Positions 47,711 through 56,711 are shown, counted from the first letter of the stretch. The stretch: 64,000 bases of DNA from Agrobacterium tumefaciens_K (GCF_031801495.1 NZ_JAOEGC010000002.1:2356001-2420000), one strand, 5' to 3'. Translations and numbers: made by a program. Notes: generated by a model not told the origin, from the sequence alone.

Positions 47711-48687
47711 GATCCATGTCCTTTTTCAGATGCGTTGTTGAAGACGATCCGCGCTGCTTCCTGCGCCATCGCCGGTGAGAGAAGAAAGCCGTGCCGATGC
47801 GCGCCATTCATGAAGACGGTCCTACTGTCCTCGATCACTCTTGGCAGATTGTCTGGAAACGCAGGGCGAACGCCTGTTCCTATTTCAAGGATCTGCGCCT
47901 CTCCAAAGGCCGGATGGATGGAATATGCGGCGTTCAGGAACTCCATCATCGAGCGCGCCGAGATCGGCCCGGCATCGTCCGATTCGATCATCGTCGCACC
48001 GAGCATGAAGCGGCCCGGTTCCCGCGGCACGATGTAGAGCGGTATGCGCGGATGCAGCAGACGAACCGGCCGGGAAAGTGAAACCTCGGGCATTGAAAGA
48101 TAAAGCATCTCACCACGCACGCCGCGCAGCCGGGAAAGCGCCCCGATCCTGGCATGACCGGCGCAATCGATCACCCGGTCGAACACGTTTTCATCCACCG
48201 CAAGACCATCATGATGAAAAACAACGCCGATTGCCTGAAGACGCGCGTAAAGCGCCTTCAATGCACGCCGGGGATCGAGATGACCTTCATCCGGGAAATA
48301 AAGCCCGGAACGGAATCGTCCCGCGAGATCGGGTTCAAGAGCCGCGATCCCATCCTCGTCCACCCACCTGTAACCGCTCGTTCTCGATGCAAAACGCGAA
48401 AGCTCGGCCCTGTCGCGGCCAGGTGCGACGACCAGAGTACCTTGCCTGACGACAAGCCCCGGCGTCGCCTGTTCCCACCAGTCGAGTGCGGATTGGCCGA
48501 GCGTCAGCACGGCTTCCTCCGCGCTCTCGCGTTCGCACCAGGGTGCCAGCATTCCGCCCGCAAACCAGGAAGCACCGCGAAACGGTTCGGCGGCGAGGTC
48601 CACAACCTCCACCACCGCACCGCCGCGGCAAAATTCGAGCGCCACCGTCAAACCAACGACGCCCGTTCCTCTGACCAGAACACGCAT
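47707..48687 (-). CDS. thiO: Glycine oxidase ThiO
   Basis: A 326-residue FAD enzyme that oxidises glycine to the imine used by ThiG. The N-terminal FAD motif is GTGVVGLTVALEFC (GxGxxGxxxA), followed by GASWFAGGMLAPWCE; the C-terminal FMNGAHRHGFLLSPAMAQE contacts the flavin. Presence of thiO rather than thiH indicates the oxygen-dependent route. It lies between thiC (3-nt gap) and thiS (4-nt overlap). Confidence 0.93.
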   Translation of the reverse strand: MRVLVRGTGVVGLTVALEFCRGGAVVEVVDLAAEPFRGASWFAGGMLAPWCERESAEEAVLTLGQSALDWWEQATPGLVVRQGTLVVAPGRDRAELSRFASRTSGYRWVDEDGIAALEPDLAGRFRSGLYFPDEGHLDPRRALKALYARLQAIGVVFHHDGLAVDENVFDRVIDCAGHARIGALSRLRGVRGEMLYLSMPEVSLSRPVRLLHPRIPLYIVPREPGRFMLGATMIESDDAGPISARSMMEFLNAAYSIHPAFGEAQILEIGTGVRPAFPDNLPRVIEDSRTVFMNGAHRHGFLLSPAMAQEAARIVFNNASEKGHGS

Positions 48688-48690
48688 CCC

Positions 48691-50511
48691 CTATTCTCCG
48701 GCTGGTTGGCTGAGAGGCAGATACAGTTCGCCACCCTCCTGAAACTTGGCGGCCATGGCCTCCAACCCCTCTTTCTGCGCCTCGGAGCGGATATCGTGTG
48801 AAATCCGCATCGAGCAGAATTTCGGCCCGCACATCGAGCAGAAATGCGCGACCTTGTGCGCCTCCTTCGGCAATGTCTGGTCATGAAACGAACGGGCCGT
48901 ATCGGGATCGAGCGAGAGATTGAACTGATCTTCCCATCGGAATTCGAAGCGGGCGCGGGACAGCGCATCATCCCGTACCTGTGCCGCCGGATGTCCCTTT
49001 GCGAGATCCGCAGCATGGGCGGCGATCTTATAGGTGATGACGCCGGTTTTCACGTCATCGCGATCCGGCAGGCCAAGATGCTCCTTCGGCGTGACGTAGC
49101 AGAGCATTGCCGTGCCAAACCAGCCGATCATGGCCGCACCGATGCCGGAGGTAATGTGATCGTAACCTGGCGCGATATCCGTGGTCAGCGGCCCGAGCGT
49201 ATAGAATGGCGCCTCACCGCAGACGGCAAGCTGCTTGTCCATGTTTTCCTTGATCTTGTGCATCGGCACATGCCCCGGGCCTTCGATCATGACCTGGCAA
49301 TCCTTGGCCCAGGCGATCTGCGTCAGCTCACCCAGCGTTTCCAGCTCCGCGAACTGCGCCGCGTCATTGGCATCGGCTATCGAGCCGGGACGCAGGCCAT
49401 CCCCCAGCGAAAACGAAACGTCATAGGCCCGGCAGATATCGCAGATCTCCTCGAAATGCTCGTAGAGGAAGCTCTCCTTGTGATGATGCAGACACCACTT
49501 GGCCATGATCGAACCACCGCGCGAGACGATACCCGTCACGCGGTTGACGGTGAGTGGTATGTAGTGAAGCCGCACGCCAGCGTGGATTGTGAAATAATCG
49601 ACACCCTGCTCCGCCTGCTCGATCAACGTATCGCGGAAAACTTCCCAGGTGAGATCCTCGGCAATGCCGTTGACCTTCTCGAGTGCCTGATAGAGCGGCA
49701 CAGTACCGATCGGCACCGGCGAATTACGGATGATCCACTCGCGGATATTATGAATGTTGCGCCCGGTCGAAAGGTCCATGACGGTATCGGCGCCCCAGCG
49801 GATCGCCCATACCATCTTCTCGACCTCCTCGGCCATGGACGACGTTACCGCCGAGTTGCCGATATTGGCATTGATCTTCACCAGAAAATTCCGGCCGATG
49901 ATCATCGGCTCCAGTTCCGGATGATTGATGTTGGCGGGAATGATCGCCCTGCCAGCCGCAACTTCCTGACGAACGAACTCGGCCGTAACGTGATCGGGAA
50001 TATGCGCGCCAAAACTTTCGCCATCACGGACGAGCTTTTCCTTCGCCGCCTCGCGCCCGAGATTTTCGCGAATGGCGATGAACTCCATTTCCGGCGTGAT
50101 GATGCCGGCGCGTGCATAGGCAAGTTGCGTCACCGCCTTGCCTTGCTTTGCACGAAGCGGTTGGTGACGCACCGGAAACTCGGGAGTCAGGCGCTCGCCG
50201 GTCGCAAAGCCGTTATCTTCCGGCCTGACGTGACGGCCTTCGTAAACATCGGCATCGCCACGCACCAGAATCCAGTCGCGCCGCTGGCGCGGAAGTCCGA
50301 GTTCTATTCCGACTACATGTGCGGGATCGGTGTAGAGTCCGGAAGAATCGTAGACCGTCACCGGCGGCTCGCCCGCGGTTGGATGAACGGCGATGTCCCG
50401 CATCGGAACGCGGATATCCGGGTGCAATATGCCGTGCCTGTAGATTTTCGTGGAGGCTGGCAACGGTCCTGTTGTGACGGTCGGGGGAATTGTCTTGGCA
50501 ACGATATTCAT
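48691..50511 (-). CDS. thiC: Phosphomethylpyrimidine synthase ThiC
   Basis: A 606-residue radical-SAM enzyme that rearranges AIR to the HMP-phosphate of thiamine. The cluster motif near the C-terminus is FCSMCGPKFCSM (CxxCxxxxC). Central barrel motifs are PVPIGTVPLYQALEKV, GVDYFTIHAGV and SRGGSIMAKWCL; IEGPGHVPMHKI is also present. I chose the ATG at 50511, seven nt after GGAG; an ATG just before it is alternative. The TPP riboswitch at 50618-50711 lies upstream and should repress the operon when thiamine pyrophosphate is plentiful. Confidence 0.96.
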   Translation of the reverse strand: MNIVAKTIPPTVTTGPLPASTKIYRHGILHPDIRVPMRDIAVHPTAGEPPVTVYDSSGLYTDPAHVVGIELGLPRQRRDWILVRGDADVYEGRHVRPEDNGFATGERLTPEFPVRHQPLRAKQGKAVTQLAYARAGIITPEMEFIAIRENLGREAAKEKLVRDGESFGAHIPDHVTAEFVRQEVAAGRAIIPANINHPELEPMIIGRNFLVKINANIGNSAVTSSMAEEVEKMVWAIRWGADTVMDLSTGRNIHNIREWIIRNSPVPIGTVPLYQALEKVNGIAEDLTWEVFRDTLIEQAEQGVDYFTIHAGVRLHYIPLTVNRVTGIVSRGGSIMAKWCLHHHKESFLYEHFEEICDICRAYDVSFSLGDGLRPGSIADANDAAQFAELETLGELTQIAWAKDCQVMIEGPGHVPMHKIKENMDKQLAVCGEAPFYTLGPLTTDIAPGYDHITSGIGAAMIGWFGTAMLCYVTPKEHLGLPDRDDVKTGVITYKIAAHAADLAKGHPAAQVRDDALSRARFEFRWEDQFNLSLDPDTARSFHDQTLPKEAHKVAHFCSMCGPKFCSMRISHDIRSEAQKEGLEAMAAKFQEGGELYLPLSQPAGE

Positions 50512-50562
50512 CATGAGGCTCCAAAGTTTGACAGTGGAGACCCAGTTCGAGCCGGAATGATG

Positions 50563-50612
50563 GAAAATACCGCAGGGCAATGCATGAACGTCAGACGTCA
50601 GCATACCTGCGG
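50563..50612 (-). promoter_or_regulatory. Possible expression platform of the TPP riboswitch
   Basis: After the aptamer, CCGCAGG and CCTGCGG can pair across about 29 nt (with additional inner pairing) and are followed by TATTTT. This could be an intrinsic terminator or a competing stem. A ribosome-binding-site switch near 50520 is the alternative. Confidence 0.45.
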
Positions 50613-50617
50613 TCTTT

Positions 50618-50711
50618 GCACCGTCCCTACGCCAGTATGAACTGGATCAGGTTCAACGGGTCACTGCGCGTTACAGCAGAATCTCAGCCCCTTGACGGGA
50701 CACCCCTGGTG
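50618..50711 (-). promoter_or_regulatory. TPP riboswitch (THI element)
   Basis: On the minus strand the aptamer begins AGGGGTGTCCCGTCAAGG, continues GGCTGAGATT (the conserved P2/J2 segment), then ACCCGTTGAACCTGATCC with AGTTCATACTGGCGTAGGGA, the classical THI box. It lies 107 nt before thiC. Binding of thiamine pyrophosphate should shut down thiCOSG. Confidence 0.95.
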
Positions 50712-50825
50712 AATGGTCGAAGGAAAAGGCACATCCCTCCTTTTGTCAAGGAGCGATATCAGCGCTTGGCAGCATCGATGGATTGTCGCATGCTGCTGTT
50801 AGTTGCAGTTAACCTAACGGTTTAG

Positions 50826-50863
50826 TTGAATGTTATCGTTTGGAATGTAACCATAACATTCAA
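50826..50863. promoter_or_regulatory. Perfect 11-bp inverted repeat before the ACP operon
   Basis: TTGAATGTTAT and ATAACATTCAA are exact complements separated by 16 nt. The spacer contains a third, imperfect GAATGTAAC copy. It lies 36-73 nt upstream of the ACP start, next to a possible -10 (TAATAT at 50870-50875), so it is a strong operator candidate for an unknown regulator. Confidence 0.65.
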
Positions 50864-50898
50864 AGCCTCTAATATGACCTCATGGGAGACACGTCCAG

Positions 50899-51150
50899 AT
50901 GAACGCGACTATTCGTGAAATACTGGCCAAGTTTGGCCAGCTGCCCACCCCTGTCGACACGATTGCCGATGACGCGGATCTTTATGCGGCAGGGCTATCA
51001 TCCTTCGCATCGGTGCAGCTGATGCTCGGCATTGAAGAAGCCTTCGACATCGAGTTTCCGGACAACCTGCTGAACCGCAAATCTTTCGCCAGCATCAGGG
51101 CGATCGAAGATACTGTGAAACTCATTCTCGACGGGAAAGAGGCCGCCTGA
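50899..51150 (+). CDS. Acyl carrier protein partner of the amino acid:CP ligase
   Basis: An 83-residue acidic carrier protein. The phosphopantetheine site is in DLYAAGLSSFASVQLMLGIE, with Ser35 in SSF instead of the usual DSL. The four-helix pattern is intact. In Agrobacterium and Bradyrhizobium, such dedicated carriers next to an aa:CP ligase accept an aminoacyl group on the pantetheine thiol instead of a fatty acid; two genes downstream lies that ligase. Start has GGGAG upstream. Its TGA overlaps the next ATG (TGATG), so the operon is tightly coupled. Confidence 0.9.
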   Translation: MNATIREILAKFGQLPTPVDTIADDADLYAAGLSSFASVQLMLGIEEAFDIEFPDNLLNRKSFASIRAIEDTVKLILDGKEAA

Positions 51151-52331
51151 TGAACGTGACCGTCGCGCCGATAGATGAAGCTCTGTCCGCGCGTGCGGGC
51201 CGGGTGGCGGCAATTGCCGCAAAACATGCCGATGACGTGGACAACGCCGGGCGGTTTCCCCATGAGGCCGTCGGCGCACTGCGGCAGGAGCGACTTTTAG
51301 GGGTTCAGGTGCCTGAACCCCTCGGCGGCGAAAGCGCCTCCCTTCTGGAGATCGCCGATATCTGCGTTCGTCTTGGTCAGGCCTGCTCCGCAACGGCGAT
51401 GATTTTCGCCATGCATCACATCAAGCTGTCCAGCCTCGTGGAGCATGGTGAGGAAAGCGCCTGGCACGCGGCTTTCATGCGCCGCGTCGCGGGTGAACAG
51501 CTTCTTCTCGGATCTGCAACGACAGAAGGTGGCATTGGCGGCAATCTCCGCAACTCCATCTGCGCCATCGATATCCAGGGCGATATCTGCCAGCTGGAAA
51601 AGGATGCAACCGTAATTTCCTACGGTAGCGACGCCGACGCCATTCTCATTACCTCGCGGTCGCATGCGGACGCAGTTCCCACCGATCAGGTCATGACGGT
51701 GTTCCTGAAAGACCAGTACACGCTTGAGAAAACCCATGTCTGGGATACGCTCGGCATGCGCGGCACCTGCTCGGATGGTTTCCTTTTCCGCGGCAAGGCG
51801 CCATCGGCCCAGGTGTTTCCGAAACCCTTCGCCGAGATCGCGGCACAGTCCATGCTGGCAACATCGCATCTGCTGTGGAGCGCGGTTTGGTACGGGATTG
51901 CTTCGGACGCGGTTCTGCGCGCCCAGTCCTTCGTTCGCGCCGCAGCTCGCAAATCACCGGGTACCGCCCCGCCCGGCGCAATCCGCCTTGCAGAAGTCTC
52001 CACCAAACTGCAGGTGGTGAAATCCAACATCATCGCCGGCATCAAGGCCTACAACGACACGAAGAGCGATCCGGAGAAGCTTATGTCCATGGCCTTTGCC
52101 GTCGCCATGAACAATGTGAAGATCTGCTCATCGGAATCAATTCTCGAAATCATCGATCATGCGATGCTGATCTGCGGCATCATGGGTTACAAGAACGGTA
52201 CGCCCTATAGCCTCGGGCGGCACCTGCGTGACGCGCATTCCGCACGCCTGATGATTTCCAACGACCGAATTCTCGGCAATTCCGCCAATCTCCTGCTGGT
52301 TCACAGGCAGGACACCAGCCTCTTGGGATAA
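51150..52331 (+). CDS. Acyl-CoA-dehydrogenase-like flavoprotein
   Basis: A 393-residue protein with the acyl-CoA dehydrogenase layout: an N-terminal helical domain (ARAGRVAAIAAKHADDVDNA, GVQVPEPLGGES), a central beta domain with LLLGSATTEGGIGGNL and TWDTLGMRGTCSDGF-like VWDTLGMRGTCSDGF, and a C-terminal helical domain. FAD is expected. Because it is co-translated with an ACP and an aminoacyl-ACP ligase, it may oxidise or otherwise modify a carrier-bound amino acid rather than a CoA ester. That is inference from context. It ends 4 nt before the ligase. Confidence 0.85.
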   Translation: MNVTVAPIDEALSARAGRVAAIAAKHADDVDNAGRFPHEAVGALRQERLLGVQVPEPLGGESASLLEIADICVRLGQACSATAMIFAMHHIKLSSLVEHGEESAWHAAFMRRVAGEQLLLGSATTEGGIGGNLRNSICAIDIQGDICQLEKDATVISYGSDADAILITSRSHADAVPTDQVMTVFLKDQYTLEKTHVWDTLGMRGTCSDGFLFRGKAPSAQVFPKPFAEIAAQSMLATSHLLWSAVWYGIASDAVLRAQSFVRAAARKSPGTAPPGAIRLAEVSTKLQVVKSNIIAGIKAYNDTKSDPEKLMSMAFAVAMNNVKICSSESILEIIDHAMLICGIMGYKNGTPYSLGRHLRDAHSARLMISNDRILGNSANLLLVHRQDTSLLG

Positions 52332-52335
52332 CATC

Positions 52336-53244
52336 ATGGATATGCAGACATCCTTTATTGATCGACTGTTCGAAGAGGGCTTGCTGATCGAAACGGGCGT
52401 GGACGGCCTCTATGGGCGTAGCGGCCAGTTCGAGGATGTCATTGCGGCATTCGAGCGGTTGATCGATCGCACCGGCGGCCCCGATGGCGCCGAAGCCATC
52501 CGCTTCCCGCCCGGCATCAACCGCGCATATTTCGAAAAAAGCGCTTACATGAAGAGCTTTCCGCAGCTTGCAGGCACGGTTCACTCCTTCTGCGGCTGTG
52601 AACTTGATCATGTCAGCCTGCTGAAGACCATGGATGAAGGCGGCGACTGGACGACCGAGCAGAGGGCGACCGATATCGTGCTAACGCCTGCGGCCTGCTA
52701 TCCGCTTTACCCGACGATTGCGAAGCGTGGCAACCTGCCGCCGGGCGGCGGTCTTTACGATATTCAGTCCTACTGCTTCCGCCATGAACCATCGAAGGAT
52801 CCGGCCCGCCAGCAGCTGTTCCGCATGCGGGAATATGTTTGCATGGGCACCGAGACGAACGTGACCGAGTTCCGACAGACATGGATGGATCGCGGCGTGA
52901 AGATGATGGAAGCCGTCGGCCTTGATGTGACCATCGACGTGGCAAACGATCCGTTCTTTGGCCGTGCGGGCAAGATGCTTGCCAACAATCAGCGCGACCA
53001 GAACCTGAAATTCGAGCTTCTGATCCCGGTGACATCCAGCACCAATCCGACGGCGTGCATGAGCTTCAACTATCACCAAGACGCCTTCGGCCAGAAATGG
53101 GGTCTGAACCTCGACAATGGCGATGTGGCCCATACGGCATGCGTCGGCTTCGGCCTTGAGCGTATTGCACTTGCGTTGTTCGCACACCACGGCCTCGACG
53201 TGAAGAAATGGCCTGAAAAGGTCGTCAAAACACTTTGGGGCTGA
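52336..53244 (+). CDS. Amino acid:[carrier protein] ligase (SerRS-like)
   Basis: A 302-residue homologue of the atypical seryl-tRNA-synthetase catalytic core that cannot charge tRNA but loads an amino acid, glycine or alanine in characterised members, onto a carrier protein's pantetheine. Zinc ligands are Cys121, Glu166 and Cys269, each ten lower than the published Bradyrhizobium Cys131, Glu176 and Cys279. Class II motif 2 is FRHEPSKDPARQQLFRMRE and motif 3 GFGLERIALALFAHHG. The tRNA-binding coiled coil of SerRS is absent. It lies in one operon with its carrier and a flavoprotein. The final product of the pathway is unknown. Confidence 0.93.
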   Translation: MDMQTSFIDRLFEEGLLIETGVDGLYGRSGQFEDVIAAFERLIDRTGGPDGAEAIRFPPGINRAYFEKSAYMKSFPQLAGTVHSFCGCELDHVSLLKTMDEGGDWTTEQRATDIVLTPAACYPLYPTIAKRGNLPPGGGLYDIQSYCFRHEPSKDPARQQLFRMREYVCMGTETNVTEFRQTWMDRGVKMMEAVGLDVTIDVANDPFFGRAGKMLANNQRDQNLKFELLIPVTSSTNPTACMSFNYHQDAFGQKWGLNLDNGDVAHTACVGFGLERIALALFAHHGLDVKKWPEKVVKTLWG

Positions 53245-53251
53245 CCTGTCC

Positions 53252-54235
53252 ATGACGCAGATTTTTCCGGGCCTCGACCCACGTAATCATACGCAGCACC
53301 CGCTGCATTCTTCCGAGAGAATGTGGCCGGAAACCAACTGCTACGTCGATCTGTGGATCGAGGTTCTGGCCGCCCGAGGCCTGCCGCCGGAAGCCATGCT
53401 TGGCTTCACGCTGAGCCAGGATTTCGAGGGCGATCAGTTCACCTTTTTCAAAGTGCCTCTGGAAGACCTGGAAACGCTTTACGATATCCGCGTCACGGAA
53501 CTGGCGATCTTCGATCAGGTGGAAAACCACATCGAGGTGCAACTCGAACGTGGACGTATCTGCCTCATCGAGATGGACAGTTTCTACATGCCTGATACCC
53601 ACGGCGTGGGCTATCGCAAGGAGCATGGCAAGACGACCGTTGCAGTGAACAGGCTGGACAGGGAAAAGCGCGAGCTGGACTATTTCCACAATGCCGGCTT
53701 TTTCCATCTCGAAGGCGAGGATTTCGATGGGTTGTTCCAGCACCATCTGCAAGAAACGGACACGCCTTTCCTGCCCTATACAGAGTTCGCGAAGTTTCCG
53801 GATGGCAACAATTCCGAAGCGCATCTTCGCAAGACGGCAGGGCGCCTGCTGAAGCAGCATTTCTCTCGCCGGCCATCTGCAAATCCCATCCGTGCGTTTT
53901 CAGCCGTCTTTCCGGCGCAGGTGGAGAAAGTCGCCGACCGGCCATTTGGCTTCTTTCACAAATACGCCTTCAACACGCTGCGCCAGCTCGGCGCCAATTT
54001 CGAACTGGCAGCAAGTCACCTCGACTGGCTCGACAAAAGCGGTTTTCACGAGGCTTCCCAACACGCGTTGCGTATTTCGGAAGTCGCCAAAACCGTTCAG
54101 TTCCAGCTTGCAAGGGCAGTCACACGCCGCAAGTTCGATACGCTCGCAACCGTCCTAGATCCGGCCGCAGGTGCGTGGGATCAGTTGATGGACGCGCTGG
54201 GCAGAAAACTGTCTGACGCCAGCGAGGCCGCGTGA
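53252..54235 (+). CDS. DUF1839 family protein
   Basis: A 327-residue protein of the uncharacterised DUF1839 family. The N-terminal half has HPLHSSERMWPETNCYVDLW, an invariant-looking Cys in ETNCYVD, and later IEMDSFYMPDT and HGVGYRKEHGKTT with a spaced Asp/His content; NAGFFHLEGEDF follows. The layout hints at a papain-like or peptide-transferring cysteine enzyme, which would suit an acceptor of an aminoacyl group, but that is speculation. It starts 7 nt after the ligase stop, and its stop overlaps the GH2 start (GTGA). Genomic co-occurrence with aa:CP ligases is the best clue. Confidence 0.8.
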   Translation: MTQIFPGLDPRNHTQHPLHSSERMWPETNCYVDLWIEVLAARGLPPEAMLGFTLSQDFEGDQFTFFKVPLEDLETLYDIRVTELAIFDQVENHIEVQLERGRICLIEMDSFYMPDTHGVGYRKEHGKTTVAVNRLDREKRELDYFHNAGFFHLEGEDFDGLFQHHLQETDTPFLPYTEFAKFPDGNNSEAHLRKTAGRLLKQHFSRRPSANPIRAFSAVFPAQVEKVADRPFGFFHKYAFNTLRQLGANFELAASHLDWLDKSGFHEASQHALRISEVAKTVQFQLARAVTRRKFDTLATVLDPAAGAWDQLMDALGRKLSDASEAA

Positions 54236-56688
54236 GAGTGAACATCCTGGGCGAGACGGCGGACCTGCTGAGCGAAGGCTGGACGCTTACGCTGACACCG
54301 GCCGATGCCTGCGACCTGCCCTCGGATATTCCCGCAAATCTCGAAACCGTCCCGGCCGACGTGCCCGGCACTGTGGCACAGGCTCTTGAAACGGTGGGCC
54401 AGTTCGATCGTTTTGCGCCTCATGCCCTGAACGACAGGGATGCATGGTATCGCCTGACCCTGATTTCAGACACGAAAGGACGCGCGACGCTGCACTTCGG
54501 CGGCCTGGCGACAATAGCCGAGATTTTCCTGAACGGTGAACTGGTTGCCGCATCACAAAGCATGTTCGAAACACTCGACATTCCGGTAGAACTCACCGGT
54601 GCGGACGAGCTGGCGATATGCTTCCGAGCGCTTGCGCCGAGGTTGGAAAAAACCGGCCCTCGGGCCCGTTGGCGACCGCAGATGATGAACACGCAAGGTC
54701 TTCGGCTGATCCGAACCACCGCATTGGGATACATGCCGGGCTGGTGCCCGGAAATACATGCAACGGGACCATGGCGTCCCATCAGCATCGTCCGGCACAC
54801 TGAGGGCCGCGGCTCCCTCCGGTGTTCGCTGGACGACAGAGGAACAGGAACGATTGCCATCGCACTGGAAAGCGATAGCCACGTTGAAACTGCGCGACTG
54901 ATATGTGGCGAACATGCCACCGACCTCACGGTCTACGAGGCTGGCAGTCTTTCAGGAGAACTGGCACTCCCGGACGTTGCGCCATGGTGGCCGCATACTC
55001 ACGGTAAGCCGGTCCTTCATGAAGTTTTTCTGGAGCTGGACGGCAAGCGGCTCAACCTTGGGAAGACGGGCTTCCGCAGGATCGACATCGACCGGGGCGC
55101 GGATGGAAACGGCTTCGGGCTGCGGGTCAACGGCGAAACCATCTTCTGTCGTGGAGCAGCCTGGACGACAGCCGATATCGTTCGGTTGCCGGGCACGCGA
55201 GCCGAGTATGAACCCTGGCTGAGACAGGCGGCCGATGCAGGCATGAACATGATTCGTGTCGGCGGCACGATGGCCTATGAAACGCCCGAGTTCTTCACCC
55301 TCTGCGACGAGCTCGGCATCATGGTCTGGCAGGACGCCATGCTTGCGAATTTCGATTACCCGGCAAAGGACGAAGCGTTTCGCGAACATCTGACGACCGA
55401 GATATCGCAGTTTCTCGAGGCCAATGCGCTCTCTCCTTCGCTTGCCGTATTTTGCGGCGGCAGCGAGATGTATCAGCAAGGTGCCATGCTGGGTCTGCCC
55501 GAACAGATATGGAAAGGACCGCTGACGGAGGAAATTCTTCCGGAACTGGTGAAGACCAAGCGACCCGATGTTGCCTATGTGGCAAACTCGCCATCGGGCG
55601 GGGCATTGCCATTTTTCCCGAATGCGGGTGTCGGACACTACTACGGCGTGGGCGCCTATTGCCGACCTCTTGAGGATGCCCGCCGGGCAGACGTACGCTT
55701 CGCTGCTGAATGTCTGGCTTTTGCAAACATTCCCGAACAGGAAACGCTGGATCATCATCTGTCTGTGCAGCCGGTCCATGATCCGCGATGGAAAACCCGA
55801 ACCCCACGTGACCGCGGTGCTTCGTGGGATTTCGAAGACGTACGCGATCATTATCTCAAGCTTCTCTATGAGGTCGAACCCGATGTTTTGCGGCGCGAAG
55901 ACGGCGGTCGTTATCTGGACATGTCGCGCGCGGCCGTAGCGGAAGTCATGGAAGCAACCTTCGCGGAATGGCGCCGCCATGGCTCGTCCTGCCAGGGAGC
56001 GCTTGTCTGGACCTTGCAGGATATCGTACCCGGTGCAGGCTGGGGCGTGATCGACGCCACCGGCAGACCGAAATCCGTCTGGCATGCACTGAAACGGGCT
56101 TTCCGCCCCGTTCAGGTGACCCTTTCCGATGAAGGCACGAACGGTCTTGATGTGCATGTCATCAACGAAACTGCCAAACCCCAAAATGTCGTCCTGGAAC
56201 TGACATGCCTGCGTGACGGTCTGCAACCGGTCGTTCATGCCAAACGTGCAGTCGATTTGATACCCCGCCAAAGTCTCGTCATTGCGGCAACCGACCTGTT
56301 TGGCGCGTTTTTCGATACGACCTATGCCTATCGTTTCGGGCCGCCTTCGCATGACGCAACGATTGCCCGGATCCGCGATGCCGCGACCGGAGCTGTAATC
56401 GCAGATGCCTTCCATTTCCCGGTCGGACGCAAAAAAGCGTTGCACGCGGCTTCGTTGCGGATCGTCAAAAACCATGAGGATGGCCTCTGGTTTCTGGAAA
56501 TCGAGACGGATCGTCTGGCGCAGTCAGTGCATGTTGAAGCCGATGGCTATCGTGTTTCAGAAAACTGGTTTCACCTCGCCGCCGGCGAAGCGAAAAAGAT
56601 TCAGCTATTGCCGGAAACCGACGCCCCCGCAAACGAACCATCCGGCGAGGTTATGTCGCTCGGCTCGAACCGCCGCTTTTCGTTCTAG
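54232..56688 (+). CDS. Glycoside hydrolase family 2 (beta-mannosidase-like)
   Basis: An 818-residue GH2-like protein starting with GTG that overlaps the DUF1839 stop. An N-terminal sugar-binding jelly roll (about 1-200) with WYRLTLISD and a TIM-barrel core follow. The acid/base candidate is Glu412 in LAVFCGGSEMYQQ, where family members usually have GNNE, and the nucleophile candidate is Glu493 in RFAAECLAFANIP. No signal peptide is visible, so it is probably cytosolic. Beta-mannosidase, galactosidase and glucuronidase are all possible. Its place at the end of the aminoacyl-ACP operon suggests that the system makes or trims a glycosylated product. Confidence 0.85.
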   Translation: MRVNILGETADLLSEGWTLTLTPADACDLPSDIPANLETVPADVPGTVAQALETVGQFDRFAPHALNDRDAWYRLTLISDTKGRATLHFGGLATIAEIFLNGELVAASQSMFETLDIPVELTGADELAICFRALAPRLEKTGPRARWRPQMMNTQGLRLIRTTALGYMPGWCPEIHATGPWRPISIVRHTEGRGSLRCSLDDRGTGTIAIALESDSHVETARLICGEHATDLTVYEAGSLSGELALPDVAPWWPHTHGKPVLHEVFLELDGKRLNLGKTGFRRIDIDRGADGNGFGLRVNGETIFCRGAAWTTADIVRLPGTRAEYEPWLRQAADAGMNMIRVGGTMAYETPEFFTLCDELGIMVWQDAMLANFDYPAKDEAFREHLTTEISQFLEANALSPSLAVFCGGSEMYQQGAMLGLPEQIWKGPLTEEILPELVKTKRPDVAYVANSPSGGALPFFPNAGVGHYYGVGAYCRPLEDARRADVRFAAECLAFANIPEQETLDHHLSVQPVHDPRWKTRTPRDRGASWDFEDVRDHYLKLLYEVEPDVLRREDGGRYLDMSRAAVAEVMEATFAEWRRHGSSCQGALVWTLQDIVPGAGWGVIDATGRPKSVWHALKRAFRPVQVTLSDEGTNGLDVHVINETAKPQNVVLELTCLRDGLQPVVHAKRAVDLIPRQSLVIAATDLFGAFFDTTYAYRFGPPSHDATIARIRDAATGAVIADAFHFPVGRKKALHAASLRIVKNHEDGLWFLEIETDRLAQSVHVEADGYRVSENWFHLAAGEAKKIQLLPETDAPANEPSGEVMSLGSNRRFSF

Positions 56689-56711
56689 AGAGTCTCCGGC
56701 AAGACAGCCGT

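Noticed and set aside
48844..50640. 598-codon plus-strand open frame opposite thiC
   Set aside because: Antisense shadow of the highly conserved thiC; it also runs across the riboswitch.
54952..56475. 507-codon minus-strand open frame opposite the GH2 gene
   Set aside because: Shadow frame with no recognisable domain; the GH2 frame has the catalytic motifs and operon overlap.
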